This document shows positions 17,926 to 26,901 of a stretch of DNA of 64,000 nucleotides, one piece after another (position 1 is the first letter of the stretch; every line of letters begins with the position of its first letter). Source of the stretch: Rufibacter radiotolerans. Lineage in GTDB: Bacteria > Bacteroidota > Bacteroidia > Cytophagales > Hymenobacteraceae. The notes below the pieces were generated by a model. It was not told the DNA's origin and ran no database searches. It saw only the letters and a program-made list of their open reading frames with translations. The DNA lies in the NCBI RefSeq assembly GCF_001078055.1, contig NZ_CP010777.1, positions 518,408-582,407 on the forward strand, read 5' to 3'. The translations under genes were made by a program, and so were the position numbers.

Positions 17926-18738
17926 ATGAAGTTTATTAATGATGACGAAAGGCCGGTAAGAAGGAGCCGCGGACAGGCTATCTCCAATAAAGTGAGCCGG
18001 TTTTTCGTGCAGCTGTACGATATCGCCTCGTTTATCGGTCGGTTTTTCAGGGAGGTGTTCATGCCCCCGTATGAGTTCAAGGAGATCATACGGCAGTGTT
18101 TTGAGATAGGCGTGAAGTCTTTGCCGCTCATTTCCTTGACGGGCTTTATCATTGGTATTGTGTTCATGAACCAGTCCCGGCCCTCGCTGGCCGAGTTTGG
18201 GGCCACCTCCTGGCTGCCGTCTTTGGTGTCACTAGCCATTGTGCGCGCTCTGGCCCCCTTGGTGACGGCCTTGATTGGCGCCGGCCGCATTGGCTCCATG
18301 ATTGGCGCTGAGCTGGGGTCTATGAAGGTAACGGAGCAGATTGAGGCCATGGAAGTATCTGCCACCAACCCGTTCAAGTTTCTGGTAGTAAGCCGGGTGC
18401 TGGCCACTACGCTGATGATCCCTTCGCTCATGATGTACACCATGCTGGTGGCGTTGCTGGGCGCGTTTTTGAACGTGAACGCCAATGAGGGCACCAGCTT
18501 TGTGACCTATTTCACGCAGGTGTTTGACGCCATTACCTTCCTTGATATTTTCTCTTCGGTCATTAAATCTGCTTTTTTTGGGTTTACCATTGGGGTAGTG
18601 GGCTGTTATAAAGGCTACCACTCCTCTAAAGGCACCGAAGGGGTGGGCAAGGCCGCCAACTCTTCGGTGGTAACCGCTATGTTCCTGGTGTTTATTGAAG
18701 AGCTGCTGTCATTGCAGATCATCACGGCATTGCGTTAA
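17926..18738 (+). CDS. mlaE: MlaE-type ABC transporter permease
   Basis: 270 residues with five or six membrane helices and the MlaE-family segments LISLTGFIIGIVFMNQ and LVTALIGAGRIGSMIGAELGSMKVTEQIEAMEV. The permease forms the inner-membrane part of an MCE-type lipid transporter thought to maintain outer-membrane lipid asymmetry. First gene of the three-gene unit mlaE-mlaF-mlaD; the MlaB and MlaC partners of Proteobacteria are not encoded nearby, as is usual in Bacteroidota. Confidence 0.93.
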   Translation: MKFINDDERPVRRSRGQAISNKVSRFFVQLYDIASFIGRFFREVFMPPYEFKEIIRQCFEIGVKSLPLISLTGFIIGIVFMNQSRPSLAEFGATSWLPSLVSLAIVRALAPLVTALIGAGRIGSMIGAELGSMKVTEQIEAMEVSATNPFKFLVVSRVLATTLMIPSLMMYTMLVALLGAFLNVNANEGTSFVTYFTQVFDAITFLDIFSSVIKSAFFGFTIGVVGCYKGYHSSKGTEGVGKAANSSVVTAMFLVFIEELLSLQIITALR

Positions 18739-18744
18739 CGGTAT

Positions 18745-18750
18745 AGGAGG
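18745..18750 (+). promoter_or_regulatory. Shine-Dalgarno sequence of mlaF
   Basis: AGGAGG lies just two bases before the mlaF ATG. Strong Shine-Dalgarno sites are rare in this genome and this one is closer than the normal 5-9 bases, so its effect is uncertain. Confidence 0.5.
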
Positions 18751-18752
18751 CT

Positions 18753-19526
18753 ATGAAGAAAGAAGCGGCAGTAATAGACAGAAATACCAAGGTCATCTCC
18801 ATCAGGGGACTGGTGAAATCGTTTGGTGACCTGCACGTGCTTAGGGGCGTGGACCTGGACCTGTACAAAGGCGAGAACCTGGTGGTGCTGGGCAAATCCG
18901 GTACCGGGAAATCGGTGTTGATCAAGATTATCTCAGGGCTGCTCACCCAGGATGCCGGTATGGTGAACGTGCTGGGAAAAGAAGTAAGCCAGCTGAAAGG
19001 GCGCGAGCTGGACCAGTTGCGGCTCAAGATTGGGTTCTCCTTCCAGAACAGCGCCCTATATGACAGCATGACCATCAGGCAGAACCTGGAGTTCCCGCTG
19101 GTGCGCAACCGCCGCGACATGACCAAGGGAGAGGTAAACAAAATGGTGGAGATTGTGTTGGATGCCGTAGGGCTGTCGCAGACCATTAACCAGATGCCGT
19201 CTGAGCTTTCTGGGGGGCAGCGCAAGCGGATTGGTATTGCCCGCACGCTCATCCTTCAGCCCGAGATCATGCTATATGATGAGCCCACCGCCGGTCTTGA
19301 CCCTATTACCTGTATTGATATTAACAACCTGATCAATGAGGTGCAGGCCCGTTTCCATACCTCGTCTATTATCATTACCCATGACCTTACCTGCGCCAAA
19401 ATGGTGGGAGACCGCGTGGTCATGCTTTTAGACGGGCAGTTTCAGCGCCAAGGCACGTTTGAAGAGGTGTTCGCCACCGATGAGGAACGGGTGAGATTAT
19501 TCCATGATTACAATTTTATAGACTAA
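18753..19526 (+). CDS. mlaF: MlaF-type ABC transporter ATPase
   Basis: 257 residues with a complete ATPase cassette: Walker A GKSGTGKS (about residue 46), the Q-loop FSFQNSALYD, signature LSGGQRKRIGIA, Walker B IMLYDEPTAGLDP and switch histidine IITHD. It powers the MlaE permease. It begins 14 bases after mlaE and its TAA is followed immediately by the mlaD ATG, so the three are almost certainly co-transcribed. Confidence 0.95.
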   Translation: MKKEAAVIDRNTKVISIRGLVKSFGDLHVLRGVDLDLYKGENLVVLGKSGTGKSVLIKIISGLLTQDAGMVNVLGKEVSQLKGRELDQLRLKIGFSFQNSALYDSMTIRQNLEFPLVRNRRDMTKGEVNKMVEIVLDAVGLSQTINQMPSELSGGQRKRIGIARTLILQPEIMLYDEPTAGLDPITCIDINNLINEVQARFHTSSIIITHDLTCAKMVGDRVVMLLDGQFQRQGTFEEVFATDEERVRLFHDYNFID

Positions 19527-20636
19527 ATGAGTGCAACAGATAATAAGCGTGCCGTTATAGTAGGAGTCTTTGTGCTGCTGGCGCTGGTGATCCTGATAGC
19601 CGGTATTTTTGTGCTAGGTGGCCAGCAAAAGCGCTTCACAGATACCATTCAGGTGTCGGCGGTGTTTGATGACGTGACCGGCCTCAAAACTGGAAATCAC
19701 GTGATCTTCTCCGGCGTGCGGGTAGGGGTAGTGAAGAAGATTGCCTTCAACGGCCCTTCTAACGTGTCCATCACCATGGACATTACAGAGGAGTCACAGA
19801 AGTACATCCATAATGACGTGAAAGCCAAGATTGGCTCAGAGAGTTTGATAGGCAATAAGACCATTGTGCTGTACGGCGGTACCCCTGAGGCGCCGGTGGT
19901 GCAGAACGGAGACCTCATTGCCACTGAGACCCAACTCAGCACCGAGGACATGATGCAGACCCTGCAGGAAAATAACAAGAACCTGCTGGCCATCACCACC
20001 AGTTTCAAAGGCCTGAGCGCGAACCTTGCCAAAGGCGAGGGCCTGGCCGGCAAATTGCTCACCGATGAGACCCTGGCCCAGAACTTCAACGCCATCCTGG
20101 AAAACCTGCAGCGCACCTCAGCCACCACCATGCGGGTTTCCCAATCGCTGGCCCAGTTTTCTAACAAACTGAACACCAATGGCGGGTTGGTAGACGAGAT
20201 GCTCACAGACACCGCCACCTTTAAAAAGATACAGGCCACGGCAACGCAGCTGGAGGCGGTCATGGCCGCTACCGCAGACCTCACCCAAAAACTCAACAGC
20301 ACCTCAGACAAGCTCAACAGTAACAATAACGCGTTGGGGGTACTGTTGAATGATGAGAAATTTGCCCTGGATATGCAGTTGACCATGCAGAACCTGGAGG
20401 CCAGCACCGACAAGCTGGACGCCAACATGGAAAGCCTGCAGCACAGCATCCTGTTGAACGGCTTCTTCCGGAGAAGGGCCAAGCGGGAGGCCAAGCAGAA
20501 AGAGCGGGAACAGCAGCGCTTAGACAGACTGAATAAGCTGGAGCTTAACCAGGACAAGAAAAGCAAGTCTACCGTACCGGTGACCGTGCCTAAAGACACC
20601 ACGCGGGTAAGAGACACTTTGCAGAACAAGCAATAA
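19527..20636 (+). CDS. mlaD: MCE-domain protein MlaD
   Basis: 369 residues: a single N-terminal membrane helix (about 11-30), an MCE domain (about 38-115, with FDDVTGLKTGNHVIFSGVRVG), then a long helical region rich in Leu, Asn and Gln and a charged C-terminus. MCE proteins form hexameric rings that carry lipids between the membranes. The long helical tail is typical of Bacteroidota versions. Ends the operon before a strong terminator. Confidence 0.92.
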   Translation: MSATDNKRAVIVGVFVLLALVILIAGIFVLGGQQKRFTDTIQVSAVFDDVTGLKTGNHVIFSGVRVGVVKKIAFNGPSNVSITMDITEESQKYIHNDVKAKIGSESLIGNKTIVLYGGTPEAPVVQNGDLIATETQLSTEDMMQTLQENNKNLLAITTSFKGLSANLAKGEGLAGKLLTDETLAQNFNAILENLQRTSATTMRVSQSLAQFSNKLNTNGGLVDEMLTDTATFKKIQATATQLEAVMAATADLTQKLNSTSDKLNSNNNALGVLLNDEKFALDMQLTMQNLEASTDKLDANMESLQHSILLNGFFRRRAKREAKQKEREQQRLDRLNKLELNQDKKSKSTVPVTVPKDTTRVRDTLQNKQ

Positions 20637-20654
20637 ACCAGTTGCTCCCATAAT

Positions 20655-20690
20655 GAAAGAGGCCCGGCAGATAATTGCCGGGCCTCTTTC
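20655..20690. terminator. Terminator between mlaD and the phosphoribosyltransferase gene
   Basis: GAAAGAGGCCCGGCA / TGCCGGGCCTCTTTC hairpin, symmetric enough to serve both convergent genes. Confidence 0.88.
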
Positions 20691-20717
20691 TATGTAAAGT
20701 TTTTTGCGCTGCTACGC

Positions 20718-21227
20718 TTACAGCAGATGGGCCTGCCAGATGCTGTCTGTCTTTACCACCCGTATGTGCTCGCGCAGGGTAGTGGCCAGAGAGTACCCGG
20801 TGTAGGTGGCGGCAATGGGATAAGCGGTATGGTGGCGGTTAATGAGCGTGGCAATCTCCAGCTTCTTGCAGTCTTTCTCCAGGAACGCCCTGAGCGTGTA
20901 GGCCAGGGTCTTACCGGTGTTCAGTACATCATCTACCAGCACCACCGCCGTATTGGAGAGCGGCGGCAGGGCGGGTTCAATCTCAATGGGGTGGGTGAGG
21001 GGCTGGGTTTTGTGCAGCCGCACAGACGTTAACTGAATGTCAATGGGCGAGATCTCCCGTAGTTCCTGCGCCAGGGCCTGGGCCAGAAAGTAGCCATTCT
21101 CCTGAATGCCGGCCAGCACCAGTTGGGTTTCCTCAAAGTTCTGCTCATAGATTTCAAACGCCATGCGCTTGATTTTCTGCAGGATCTGCTGGTGCGTAAG
21201 GATAAGGTTCTCTTTTGTTAGGACCAT
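20718..21227 (-). CDS. Phosphoribosyltransferase family protein (PyrR/Hpt-like)
   Basis: 169 residues from the ATG at 21227. The PRPP-binding loop VVLVDDVLNTGKT marks a type I phosphoribosyltransferase. The N-terminal AGIQENGYFLAQALAQEL and the general layout are closest to PyrR and hypoxanthine phosphoribosyltransferases. The base substrate cannot be decided: it could be uracil-related, with PyrR-like regulation, or purine salvage. Confidence 0.8.
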   Translation of the reverse strand: MVLTKENLILTHQQILQKIKRMAFEIYEQNFEETQLVLAGIQENGYFLAQALAQELREISPIDIQLTSVRLHKTQPLTHPIEIEPALPPLSNTAVVLVDDVLNTGKTLAYTLRAFLEKDCKKLEIATLINRHHTAYPIAATYTGYSLATTLREHIRVVKTDSIWQAHLL

Positions 21228-21350
21228 GAGTGCGTGCTGTTTCGGGGCCAAATTAGGTAAAATATCGCCAAACCAACTGCGTGAATGGCGCTATACTAGG
21301 TTTTTTGAAAATATTTAGAGGCAGGGGTTTTAATTCTGAAGGAGATGTGC

Positions 21351-21358
21351 TAATTTTG
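21351..21358 (+). promoter_or_regulatory. Candidate -7 element for rpmE2
   Basis: TAATTTTG matches TAnnTTTG about 40 bases upstream of the L31 start; no convincing -33 TTG. Confidence 0.5.
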
Positions 21359-21398
21359 CAGTCCTATTCCAGAAATCCGAAGTTAAAAATATAGAATA

Positions 21399-21641
21399 AT
21401 GAAAAAGGACATCCATCCTGAATACAGAGAAGTAGTTTTCCAAGACACTTCCAGCGATTTTAAATTCGTGACCCGCTCTACCATGAACTCTAACGAGACC
21501 ATCACCATGGAAGACGGCAAAACCTACCCTGTTGTGAAGGTAGAGGTTTCTTCTGCTTCACACCCTTTCTACACAGGTAAAAACCTGTTTGTGGATACTG
21601 CCGGACGTATTGACAAGTTCAAACAGCGTTACAAGAAATAA
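21399..21641 (+). CDS. rpmE2: 50S ribosomal protein L31, type B
   Basis: 80 residues with the L31 signature [15 protein letters not shown] and [10 protein letters not shown], and without the CxxC zinc ligands of type A L31, so it is the zinc-free form. In other bacteria the zinc-free form replaces type A under zinc starvation; Bacteroidota often carry only type B. Single-gene unit with its own promoter and terminator. Confidence 0.96.
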   Translation: MKKDIHPEYREVVFQDTSSDFKFVTRSTMNSNETITMEDGKTYPVVKVEVSSASHPFYTGKNLFVDTAGRIDKFKQRYKK

Positions 21642-21665
21642 GCCTAATTTACGGCTAGCCGTATA

Positions 21666-21698
21666 AGAGTCTTCCTGATTTTTCAGGGAGACTTTTTT
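21666..21698 (+). terminator. rpmE2 terminator
   Basis: AGTCTTCCTGA / TCAGGGAGACT hairpin followed by six or more T, 25 bases after the stop. Confidence 0.88.
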
Positions 21699-21709
21699 AT
21701 TTTTGACCT

Positions 21710-22921
21710 ATGAACATTGTCCTGTTTGACGATCCTGCCCTGCGGGCCAACCTCTTGCCGCTTACTTATACCCGCCCGGTGGCGGAGATCAGGATTGGCA
21801 TCATGACCATTGCTGAAAAATGGCGTTTCCTTTCCAGGGATCTGGTTTCTTACCTTACAGAGGGATACCTGCAAGCCAAGTTTGGGCAACTGGTGAGCCA
21901 GGAAAACAACCTTTACATAAACGGGGCGGTCTGCCCTACGGCCGAGTTGCTGGAGCAGATACGCCAGTTGCCGGTAGGCGCCACCCTGTACATGGATGAC
22001 ATGCTGGTAGCCCTCAACGCCGATTCCCTGGAGTTCAGGACCGTGACGGAACTGTACCATCACACCGCCTCTAACGGCAACCAGGTCAGTGCCTCGCAGG
22101 TAACGGTGGTGCGCCATCTCTGGGACATCTTCCGGCAGAACGGTCCTCAGATAAGGGCAGACTTCAAACTGATCACCCATGGCCGGGTAAGCCAGCCTAT
22201 CTCTGACCCGCATACGGTAGCCTATCACGCAGAGGATATCTTCATTGAGGAAGGGGCCATTTTCAAAGCCGCTATTCTCAACGCCGAGAATGGACCTATC
22301 TACATTGGCCGCAATACCCAGGTGCAGGAAGGGACCGTGATCAGGGGCCCGTTCGCCATCTGTGAGGAAAGCGTTATTAACATGGGCGGCAAGATGCGCG
22401 GCGATGTGACCATCGGTCCGTATTGCAAAGTGGGCGGGGAGATCAGTAACTGCGTGTTCTTTGGCTACGCCAATAAGGCGCATGACGGGTTCATGGGTAA
22501 CTCAGTGGTAGGGGAGTGGTGTAACCTGGGGGCAGACTCCAACACTTCTAACCTCAAAAACAACTACAGTAACGTAAAGCTCTGGAGCATTGCCCAGGAG
22601 AAGTTTGAAGACACCGGCCTGCAGTTCTGCGGCCTTATCATGGCAGACCATGCCAAATGCGGCATTAACACCATGTTCAACACCGGTACTGTGGCTGGGG
22701 TAGGGGCCAACGTGTTTGGGGCCGGGTACCCCAAAAACTATATTCCGTCCTTTACCTGGGGTGGGGTGACGGAGTCAGACACGTTCCAGATGCCTAAGTT
22801 CTTTGAGGTAGCGGAGAAAGTGCTGGGCCGCCGTAACCAGCAAGTGACCGCCGAAGACCGCAAGATCTACCATCATATTTTTGACATTACCCGCGCTTCC
22901 CGCACCTGGGAAAACGAGTAG
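21710..22921 (+). CDS. GlmU-family putative sugar nucleotidyltransferase
   Basis: 403 residues. N-terminal part: MNIVLFDDPALRANLLPLTYTRPVAEIRIGI-type opening of a Bacteroidota GlmU-like family with a degenerate nucleotidyltransferase fold. C-terminal part from about residue 170: hexapeptide repeats forming a left-handed beta helix (IYIGRNTQVQEGTVI, GDVTIGPYCKVGG). Often annotated as a GlcNAc-1-phosphate uridyltransferase/acetyltransferase, but the canonical N-terminal nucleotide loop of GlmU is missing, so the activity is not certain. It begins right after the L31 terminator. Confidence 0.82.
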   Translation: MNIVLFDDPALRANLLPLTYTRPVAEIRIGIMTIAEKWRFLSRDLVSYLTEGYLQAKFGQLVSQENNLYINGAVCPTAELLEQIRQLPVGATLYMDDMLVALNADSLEFRTVTELYHHTASNGNQVSASQVTVVRHLWDIFRQNGPQIRADFKLITHGRVSQPISDPHTVAYHAEDIFIEEGAIFKAAILNAENGPIYIGRNTQVQEGTVIRGPFAICEESVINMGGKMRGDVTIGPYCKVGGEISNCVFFGYANKAHDGFMGNSVVGEWCNLGADSNTSNLKNNYSNVKLWSIAQEKFEDTGLQFCGLIMADHAKCGINTMFNTGTVAGVGANVFGAGYPKNYIPSFTWGGVTESDTFQMPKFFEVAEKVLGRRNQQVTAEDRKIYHHIFDITRASRTWENE

Positions 22922-22951
22922 CCGGGGCGTCATTGTCCGTAAGCTTTTTTT

Positions 22952-23005
22952 GGGTCAGGCGTTTTTGCTCTATTTTTCAGAAAACAGGGCAAAAACGCCT
23001 GACCC
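22952..23005. repeat. Family A copy 9 with private 10-bp arms
   Basis: The core GTTTTTGCTC ... GGGCAAAAAC is lengthened by GGGTCAGGC / GCCTGACCC, arms seen in no other copy here, giving a 54-base palindrome between the GlmU-like gene and holB. Confidence 0.9.
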
Positions 23006-23076
23006 ATGTTATCTTTACAGAAGCATAGCGGCCGGGCTTTCCTGCCGTCTTGAATCTTTAAATTTTACCTCCGTCA

Positions 23077-24201
23077 GTGTTCTTTTCTCAGATTTACGGC
23101 CACCAGGAAACCAAGCAGCTGCTGTTGAACTCGGTTGCCTCGCAGCACGTGGCCCACGCGCAATTATTCCTTGGGAACGAGGGTGGGGCCAACCTGGCGC
23201 TGGCGCTGGCCTATGCGCAGTACCTGAACTGCGAGGACCCCAAACCCGATGATTCCTGCGGCGTGTGTTCCAGCTGCACCAAGATCAGCAAGCGCATCCA
23301 CCCGGACTTAAACTTTGTGATGCCGGTCACTAAAACCAAGGACCAGAGCGAGGCCCTGAGCAAGCATTTTGTAAAGCAATGGCGTTCGTTCCTAGACGAA
23401 AGCCCCTTCCAGACGCTCAACGGCTGGATGCAGTACATTGGCGCTGATAACAAGCAGGGCAACATAGCCAAAGAGGAAAGCCGCGAACTCATCCGGCTCA
23501 CCTCACTCAAAGCCTTTGAGGCCAAATACAAGGTCATCATCATCTGGTTACCCGAGCTGTTGCACGCCACGGCGGCCAATGCGCTTTTAAAGCTGCTGGA
23601 AGAACCGCCGGCGGCTACGGTGTTCCTGCTGGTGAGCAACGCCTCAGACAAGATTCTGCCTACTATTCTTTCCCGTACCCAGCTGGTGAAAGTGCGGTCC
23701 TTCACGGATGAGGAGGTGATCCAGTACCTCACCGAGCAGCAGGGCATAGAAAAGGAGCGGGCCTACCAGGTGACGCAATTAGCGGAAGGCAACCTGCAGG
23801 CCGCCCGCGTGCTGAGCCAGGAAATGACCTCTGACTATTTCACCTTCTTCCTGTCCTGGATGCGCCTGTGCTATAACCACAAGTTTGACGGCGTGCTGGA
23901 ACAGAGCGAAGACTTCCAGAAGCTGGGCCGCGAGAACCAGAAAAACTTTTTGCAGTTTGCGCTGGGGCTGCTTCGCAAGGTGTTGCTGTACGGCGTGGAC
24001 CAGCAGCTCATTACGTTTCTCCCTGCCCCGGAGCTGGACTTTGTGCAGAAGTTCGCCAAGCTCATTCACCAGGGCAACGGCGCGCAGCTCACCCATGAAT
24101 TAAATGAGGCGCATTACCACATTGAGCGGAATGCCCACCCCAAAATCACGTTTTTAAATACCTCTATCCAGATAGCCCAACTCATTCGGCCGGTTTCTTA
24201 A
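23077..24201 (+). CDS. holB: DNA polymerase III subunit delta'
   Basis: 374 residues from a GTG start at 23077 (FFSQIYGHQETKQLLL follows). The AAA+ clamp-loader fold is present, with a zinc knuckle of Cys52, Cys61, Cys64 and Cys67. The P-loop position reads GNEGGANL, lacking the usual Lys-Ser/Thr, so like other delta' subunits it probably does not hydrolyse ATP. LLKLLEEPPAATVFLLVSN and ILSRTQ are typical. It loads the sliding clamp together with gamma/tau and delta. Confidence 0.93.
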   Translation: MFFSQIYGHQETKQLLLNSVASQHVAHAQLFLGNEGGANLALALAYAQYLNCEDPKPDDSCGVCSSCTKISKRIHPDLNFVMPVTKTKDQSEALSKHFVKQWRSFLDESPFQTLNGWMQYIGADNKQGNIAKEESRELIRLTSLKAFEAKYKVIIIWLPELLHATAANALLKLLEEPPAATVFLLVSNASDKILPTILSRTQLVKVRSFTDEEVIQYLTEQQGIEKERAYQVTQLAEGNLQAARVLSQEMTSDYFTFFLSWMRLCYNHKFDGVLEQSEDFQKLGRENQKNFLQFALGLLRKVLLYGVDQQLITFLPAPELDFVQKFAKLIHQGNGAQLTHELNEAHYHIERNAHPKITFLNTSIQIAQLIRPVS

Positions 24202-24206
24202 CTTTG
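24199..24206 (+). promoter_or_regulatory. Candidate -7 element for hemC, overlapping holB
   Basis: TAACTTTG matches TAnnTTTG across the holB stop codon. A start seven bases downstream would fall at or near the hemC ATG (24213), implying a leaderless or almost leaderless message. No -33 TTG is evident. Confidence 0.35.
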
Positions 24207-24212
24207 TCCTCT

Positions 24213-25154
24213 ATGGAAGCAGCAACTACAACTCCCGTTCGCATTGGTACCCGCGGAAGCCGCCTGGCCCTGTGGCAAGCCCACCACGTGGCCGACACCC
24301 TGCGCGCCGCGGGCATGGAGGTAGAGATCATCACCATCACAACCAAAGGCGACCTGGTCCTGGACAAGTCATTGGATAAGATTGGCGCTAAAGGCGTGTT
24401 CACAGAGGAGCTGGAGGAAAGCCTGCGCGACGGAAGCATTGACATTGCCGTGCACAGCGCCAAAGACGTGCAGTCCACCATCCCCGAGGACCTGGAGCTG
24501 CTGGCCTTTATGGAACGCGAGAAAGTGCACGACGTGGTTATCTCCTTTAACCCACTGTTCAAGCTGGGCGAGGGAAAGCAGGTGATTGGCACCTCCTCCA
24601 CCCGCCGCAGGTCCATGCTCAAGCGCTTTTACCCCAACGTGATCACCGCTGAGTGCCGCGGAAACTTGCAGACCCGCATCCAGAAACTCAAAGACGGCCA
24701 GTATGACGCCATTCTGCTGGCCTATGCCGGCGTGGCCCGCATGCAGTATGACCACATGATTGCCCAACACCTGCCACTGGATACCTTTATTCCGGCCGCC
24801 GGGCAGGGCAGCGTGGCCATTGAGTGCGCCAAAAACCTTCCCTTAGAACGCAAGCTGGACCTGAAACTGGCCCTGGACCACAAGCCTACCCATATCTGCC
24901 TGGCCGCCGAGCGCGCATACCTGCGCACCATGGAAGGCGGCTGCAGCATCCCTACCTTCGCGCTGGCCACCCTGGCCGGTGAGCAGGTGAACCTGCAGGC
25001 CGGCATCATCAGCTTGAATGGCGAAGAGCTCATCTTAGAGACTCTCTCGGCCCATATCAGCCAGGCAGAAGTACTGGGTGAGCAGTTGGCCCACGCGGTG
25101 CTGAGCCGCGGCGGCGACCGTATTCTGGAATCCATCAGAAAGGAGAAAGCATAA
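24213..25154 (+). CDS. hemC: Hydroxymethylbilane synthase (porphobilinogen deaminase)
   Basis: Joins four porphobilinogen units into hydroxymethylbilane in haem biosynthesis. 313 residues from the ATG; an in-frame TTG at 24204 adds only three codons. Signatures: IGTRGSRLALWQ, VHSAKDV, GTSSTRRRSML, ECRGNLQTRI and the dipyrromethane-cofactor Cys244 in GGCSIP. It starts 11 bases after the holB stop. No other hem gene is adjacent. Confidence 0.96.
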   Translation: MEAATTTPVRIGTRGSRLALWQAHHVADTLRAAGMEVEIITITTKGDLVLDKSLDKIGAKGVFTEELEESLRDGSIDIAVHSAKDVQSTIPEDLELLAFMEREKVHDVVISFNPLFKLGEGKQVIGTSSTRRRSMLKRFYPNVITAECRGNLQTRIQKLKDGQYDAILLAYAGVARMQYDHMIAQHLPLDTFIPAAGQGSVAIECAKNLPLERKLDLKLALDHKPTHICLAAERAYLRTMEGGCSIPTFALATLAGEQVNLQAGIISLNGEELILETLSAHISQAEVLGEQLAHAVLSRGGDRILESIRKEKA

Positions 25155-25192
25155 TCAGCGCCCTGCGCTTGAATAAATAGAATTGATAAAAC

Positions 25193-25229
25193 CGTTTTCA
25201 GCCCGTTTTCCTGAAAACAGCCCCAAACT
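25193..25229. repeat. Palindromic repeat family A, copy 10
   Basis: CGTTTTCAGCCCGTTTTCC / GGAAAACAGCCCCAAAC-type arms, ending five bases before the start codon of the isomerase gene. An upstream in-frame start would translate through the repeat. Confidence 0.8.
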
Positions 25230-25233
25230 GAAT

Positions 25234-25854
25234 ATGAAAAGACAATTGTTGCTAGTCATGCTGCTGGCTTTGTGCAGTACCGTGGGCTTCGGCCAGAAGA
25301 AAAGCAAGAAAGATTACCTGGTCACCATCTCCACGCCCCAGGGCGATATGCGCCTGGTCTTGTTTGAAGACACGCCTAAACACCGCGAGAACTTCCTGAA
25401 GCTCACCAAGCAGAAGTACTATGACGGCACCACTTTCCACCGGATAATTGACGGGTTCATGATCCAGGGCGGCGACCCCAATACCAAAGATTCTGACCCT
25501 GCCAACGACGGCACCGGCAGCCCGGACTATACCATTCCAGCCGAGATCCTGCCTAACCACCAACACACCTATGGGGCTGTAGCGGCTGCCCGCATGGGCG
25601 ATAACATGAACCCCCAGAAGGCGTCCAGCGGGTCCCAGTTCTACCTGGTGGAAAACCAGGAAGGCGTGCCGTTCCTGGATAAGAACTACACGGTCTATGG
25701 GCAGGTGATTGATGGTTTGGCGGTGATTAATAAAATTGCCGAGCAACCCAAAGACTACCGCGACCGCCCTACCACTGACATTAAAATGAAGGTGACCGCC
25801 AAGAAGATGAGCAAAAAGAAGATCACCAAACTTTACGGCTACCGCTACGAATAA
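25234..25854 (+). CDS. Secreted cyclophilin-type peptidyl-prolyl isomerase
   Basis: 206 residues from ATG 25234: a signal peptide (about 1-20, LLLVMLLALCSTVGFGQ), then a cyclophilin domain with GTTFHRIIDGFMIQGGDP, GSQFYLVENQ and VYGQVIDGLAVI. It should assist folding in the periplasm. A longer start at 25183 was rejected because the added residues are encoded by a palindromic repeat and would bury the signal peptide. Seven bases separate it from the next gene, so co-transcription is likely. Confidence 0.92.
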   Translation: MKRQLLLVMLLALCSTVGFGQKKSKKDYLVTISTPQGDMRLVLFEDTPKHRENFLKLTKQKYYDGTTFHRIIDGFMIQGGDPNTKDSDPANDGTGSPDYTIPAEILPNHQHTYGAVAAARMGDNMNPQKASSGSQFYLVENQEGVPFLDKNYTVYGQVIDGLAVINKIAEQPKDYRDRPTTDIKMKVTAKKMSKKKITKLYGYRYE

Positions 25855-25861
25855 CCTGCCC

Positions 25862-26761
25862 ATGAAAACCATCCTTATCACCGGTTCCAATGGCCTGCTG
25901 GGTCAGAAATTGGTAGACCTGCTCCACACCGAGCCTAACATTAAACTGATTGCCTCTTCTCGGGGCACCAACAAACTAGCTGATATCTACCCGAATGTGG
26001 CCTTCGTGGCCATGGACGTAACCAATGCCGAGCAGGTAGAAGATGTAGTAGCCAACACGCAGCCCACGCACATCATCCATACGGCGGCCATGACCAACGT
26101 AGATGACTGCGAAAGCCAACGCGAGGAGTGCTGGAAACAGAACGTAGACGCGGTAGCCAACCTGGTAAAGGCTTGTGAGCACCACGGCGTGCACCTGATC
26201 CACGTGTCTACAGACTTTATCTTTGACGGCGAGAACGGACCTTACACCGAGGAGGCCGAAGGCCATCCGGTCAACTTCTACGGGGAGAGCAAACTGGCCG
26301 CCGAGGAACTGGTGGAGCAGGCCGCCTGCAAGTGGGCCATTCTGCGCACGGTGCTGGTGTTTGGTATTGTGCATGACTACGGCCGCTCCAACATTGTGCT
26401 GTGGGTGAAAGGCAGCCTGGAACAGGGCAAGCAGATTAAAGTGGTGAATGATCAACTGCGCACGCCAACCCTCGCCGAGGACCTGGCCCAGGGCTGCTGG
26501 CTGGCCGCCAAGCATGACGCCCAAGGCATCTTCAACATCTCCGGCGAAGAACTGCTTACCCCGCACCAGATGGCCCTGCAGGTTGCTGATTATTTCCACC
26601 TGGACAAAAGCCTGATTGAGGAAGTAGACGGTTCCATCTTCTCGCAGCCCGCCAAACGCCCGCCGCGCACCGGTTTTGATATCACCAAAGCCAAAACCAA
26701 GCTGGGCTACCAACCACATACTTTCAAAGAGAGTATTGCTATTGTAGCTAGCCAGATCTAG
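25862..26761 (+). CDS. RmlD-like NAD(P)-dependent sugar reductase
   Basis: 299 residues with a Rossmann start ILITGSNGLLGQKLV, STDFIFDGENGPYTE, and the catalytic YGESKLAAE (Tyr-x3-Lys). This is the pattern of dTDP-4-dehydrorhamnose reductase and related extended SDRs. No other rml gene is nearby, so the actual substrate is open. Confidence 0.82.
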   Translation: MKTILITGSNGLLGQKLVDLLHTEPNIKLIASSRGTNKLADIYPNVAFVAMDVTNAEQVEDVVANTQPTHIIHTAAMTNVDDCESQREECWKQNVDAVANLVKACEHHGVHLIHVSTDFIFDGENGPYTEEAEGHPVNFYGESKLAAEELVEQAACKWAILRTVLVFGIVHDYGRSNIVLWVKGSLEQGKQIKVVNDQLRTPTLAEDLAQGCWLAAKHDAQGIFNISGEELLTPHQMALQVADYFHLDKSLIEEVDGSIFSQPAKRPPRTGFDITKAKTKLGYQPHTFKESIAIVASQI

Positions 26762-26782
26762 CAGTAAGATTCATGAAGAGTT

Positions 26783-26834
26783 AAGAATCCGTTTTGGGCC
26801 CGTTTTTATTAAAACGGCCCCAAAACGGATTCTT
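26783..26834. repeat. Family A copy 11 with private arms
   Basis: Core CGTTTTGGGCCCGTTTT / AAAACGGCCCCAAAACG with extra AAGAATCC / GGATTCTT arms. A following CTTTTA makes it a possible terminator for the reductase gene. Confidence 0.9.
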
Positions 26835-26901
26835 CTTTTAAGGACCTGCGGGGACGGAGCCTACTTGACACCAAATGCCTGATAATCCGTAGAGTACGTC
26901 T

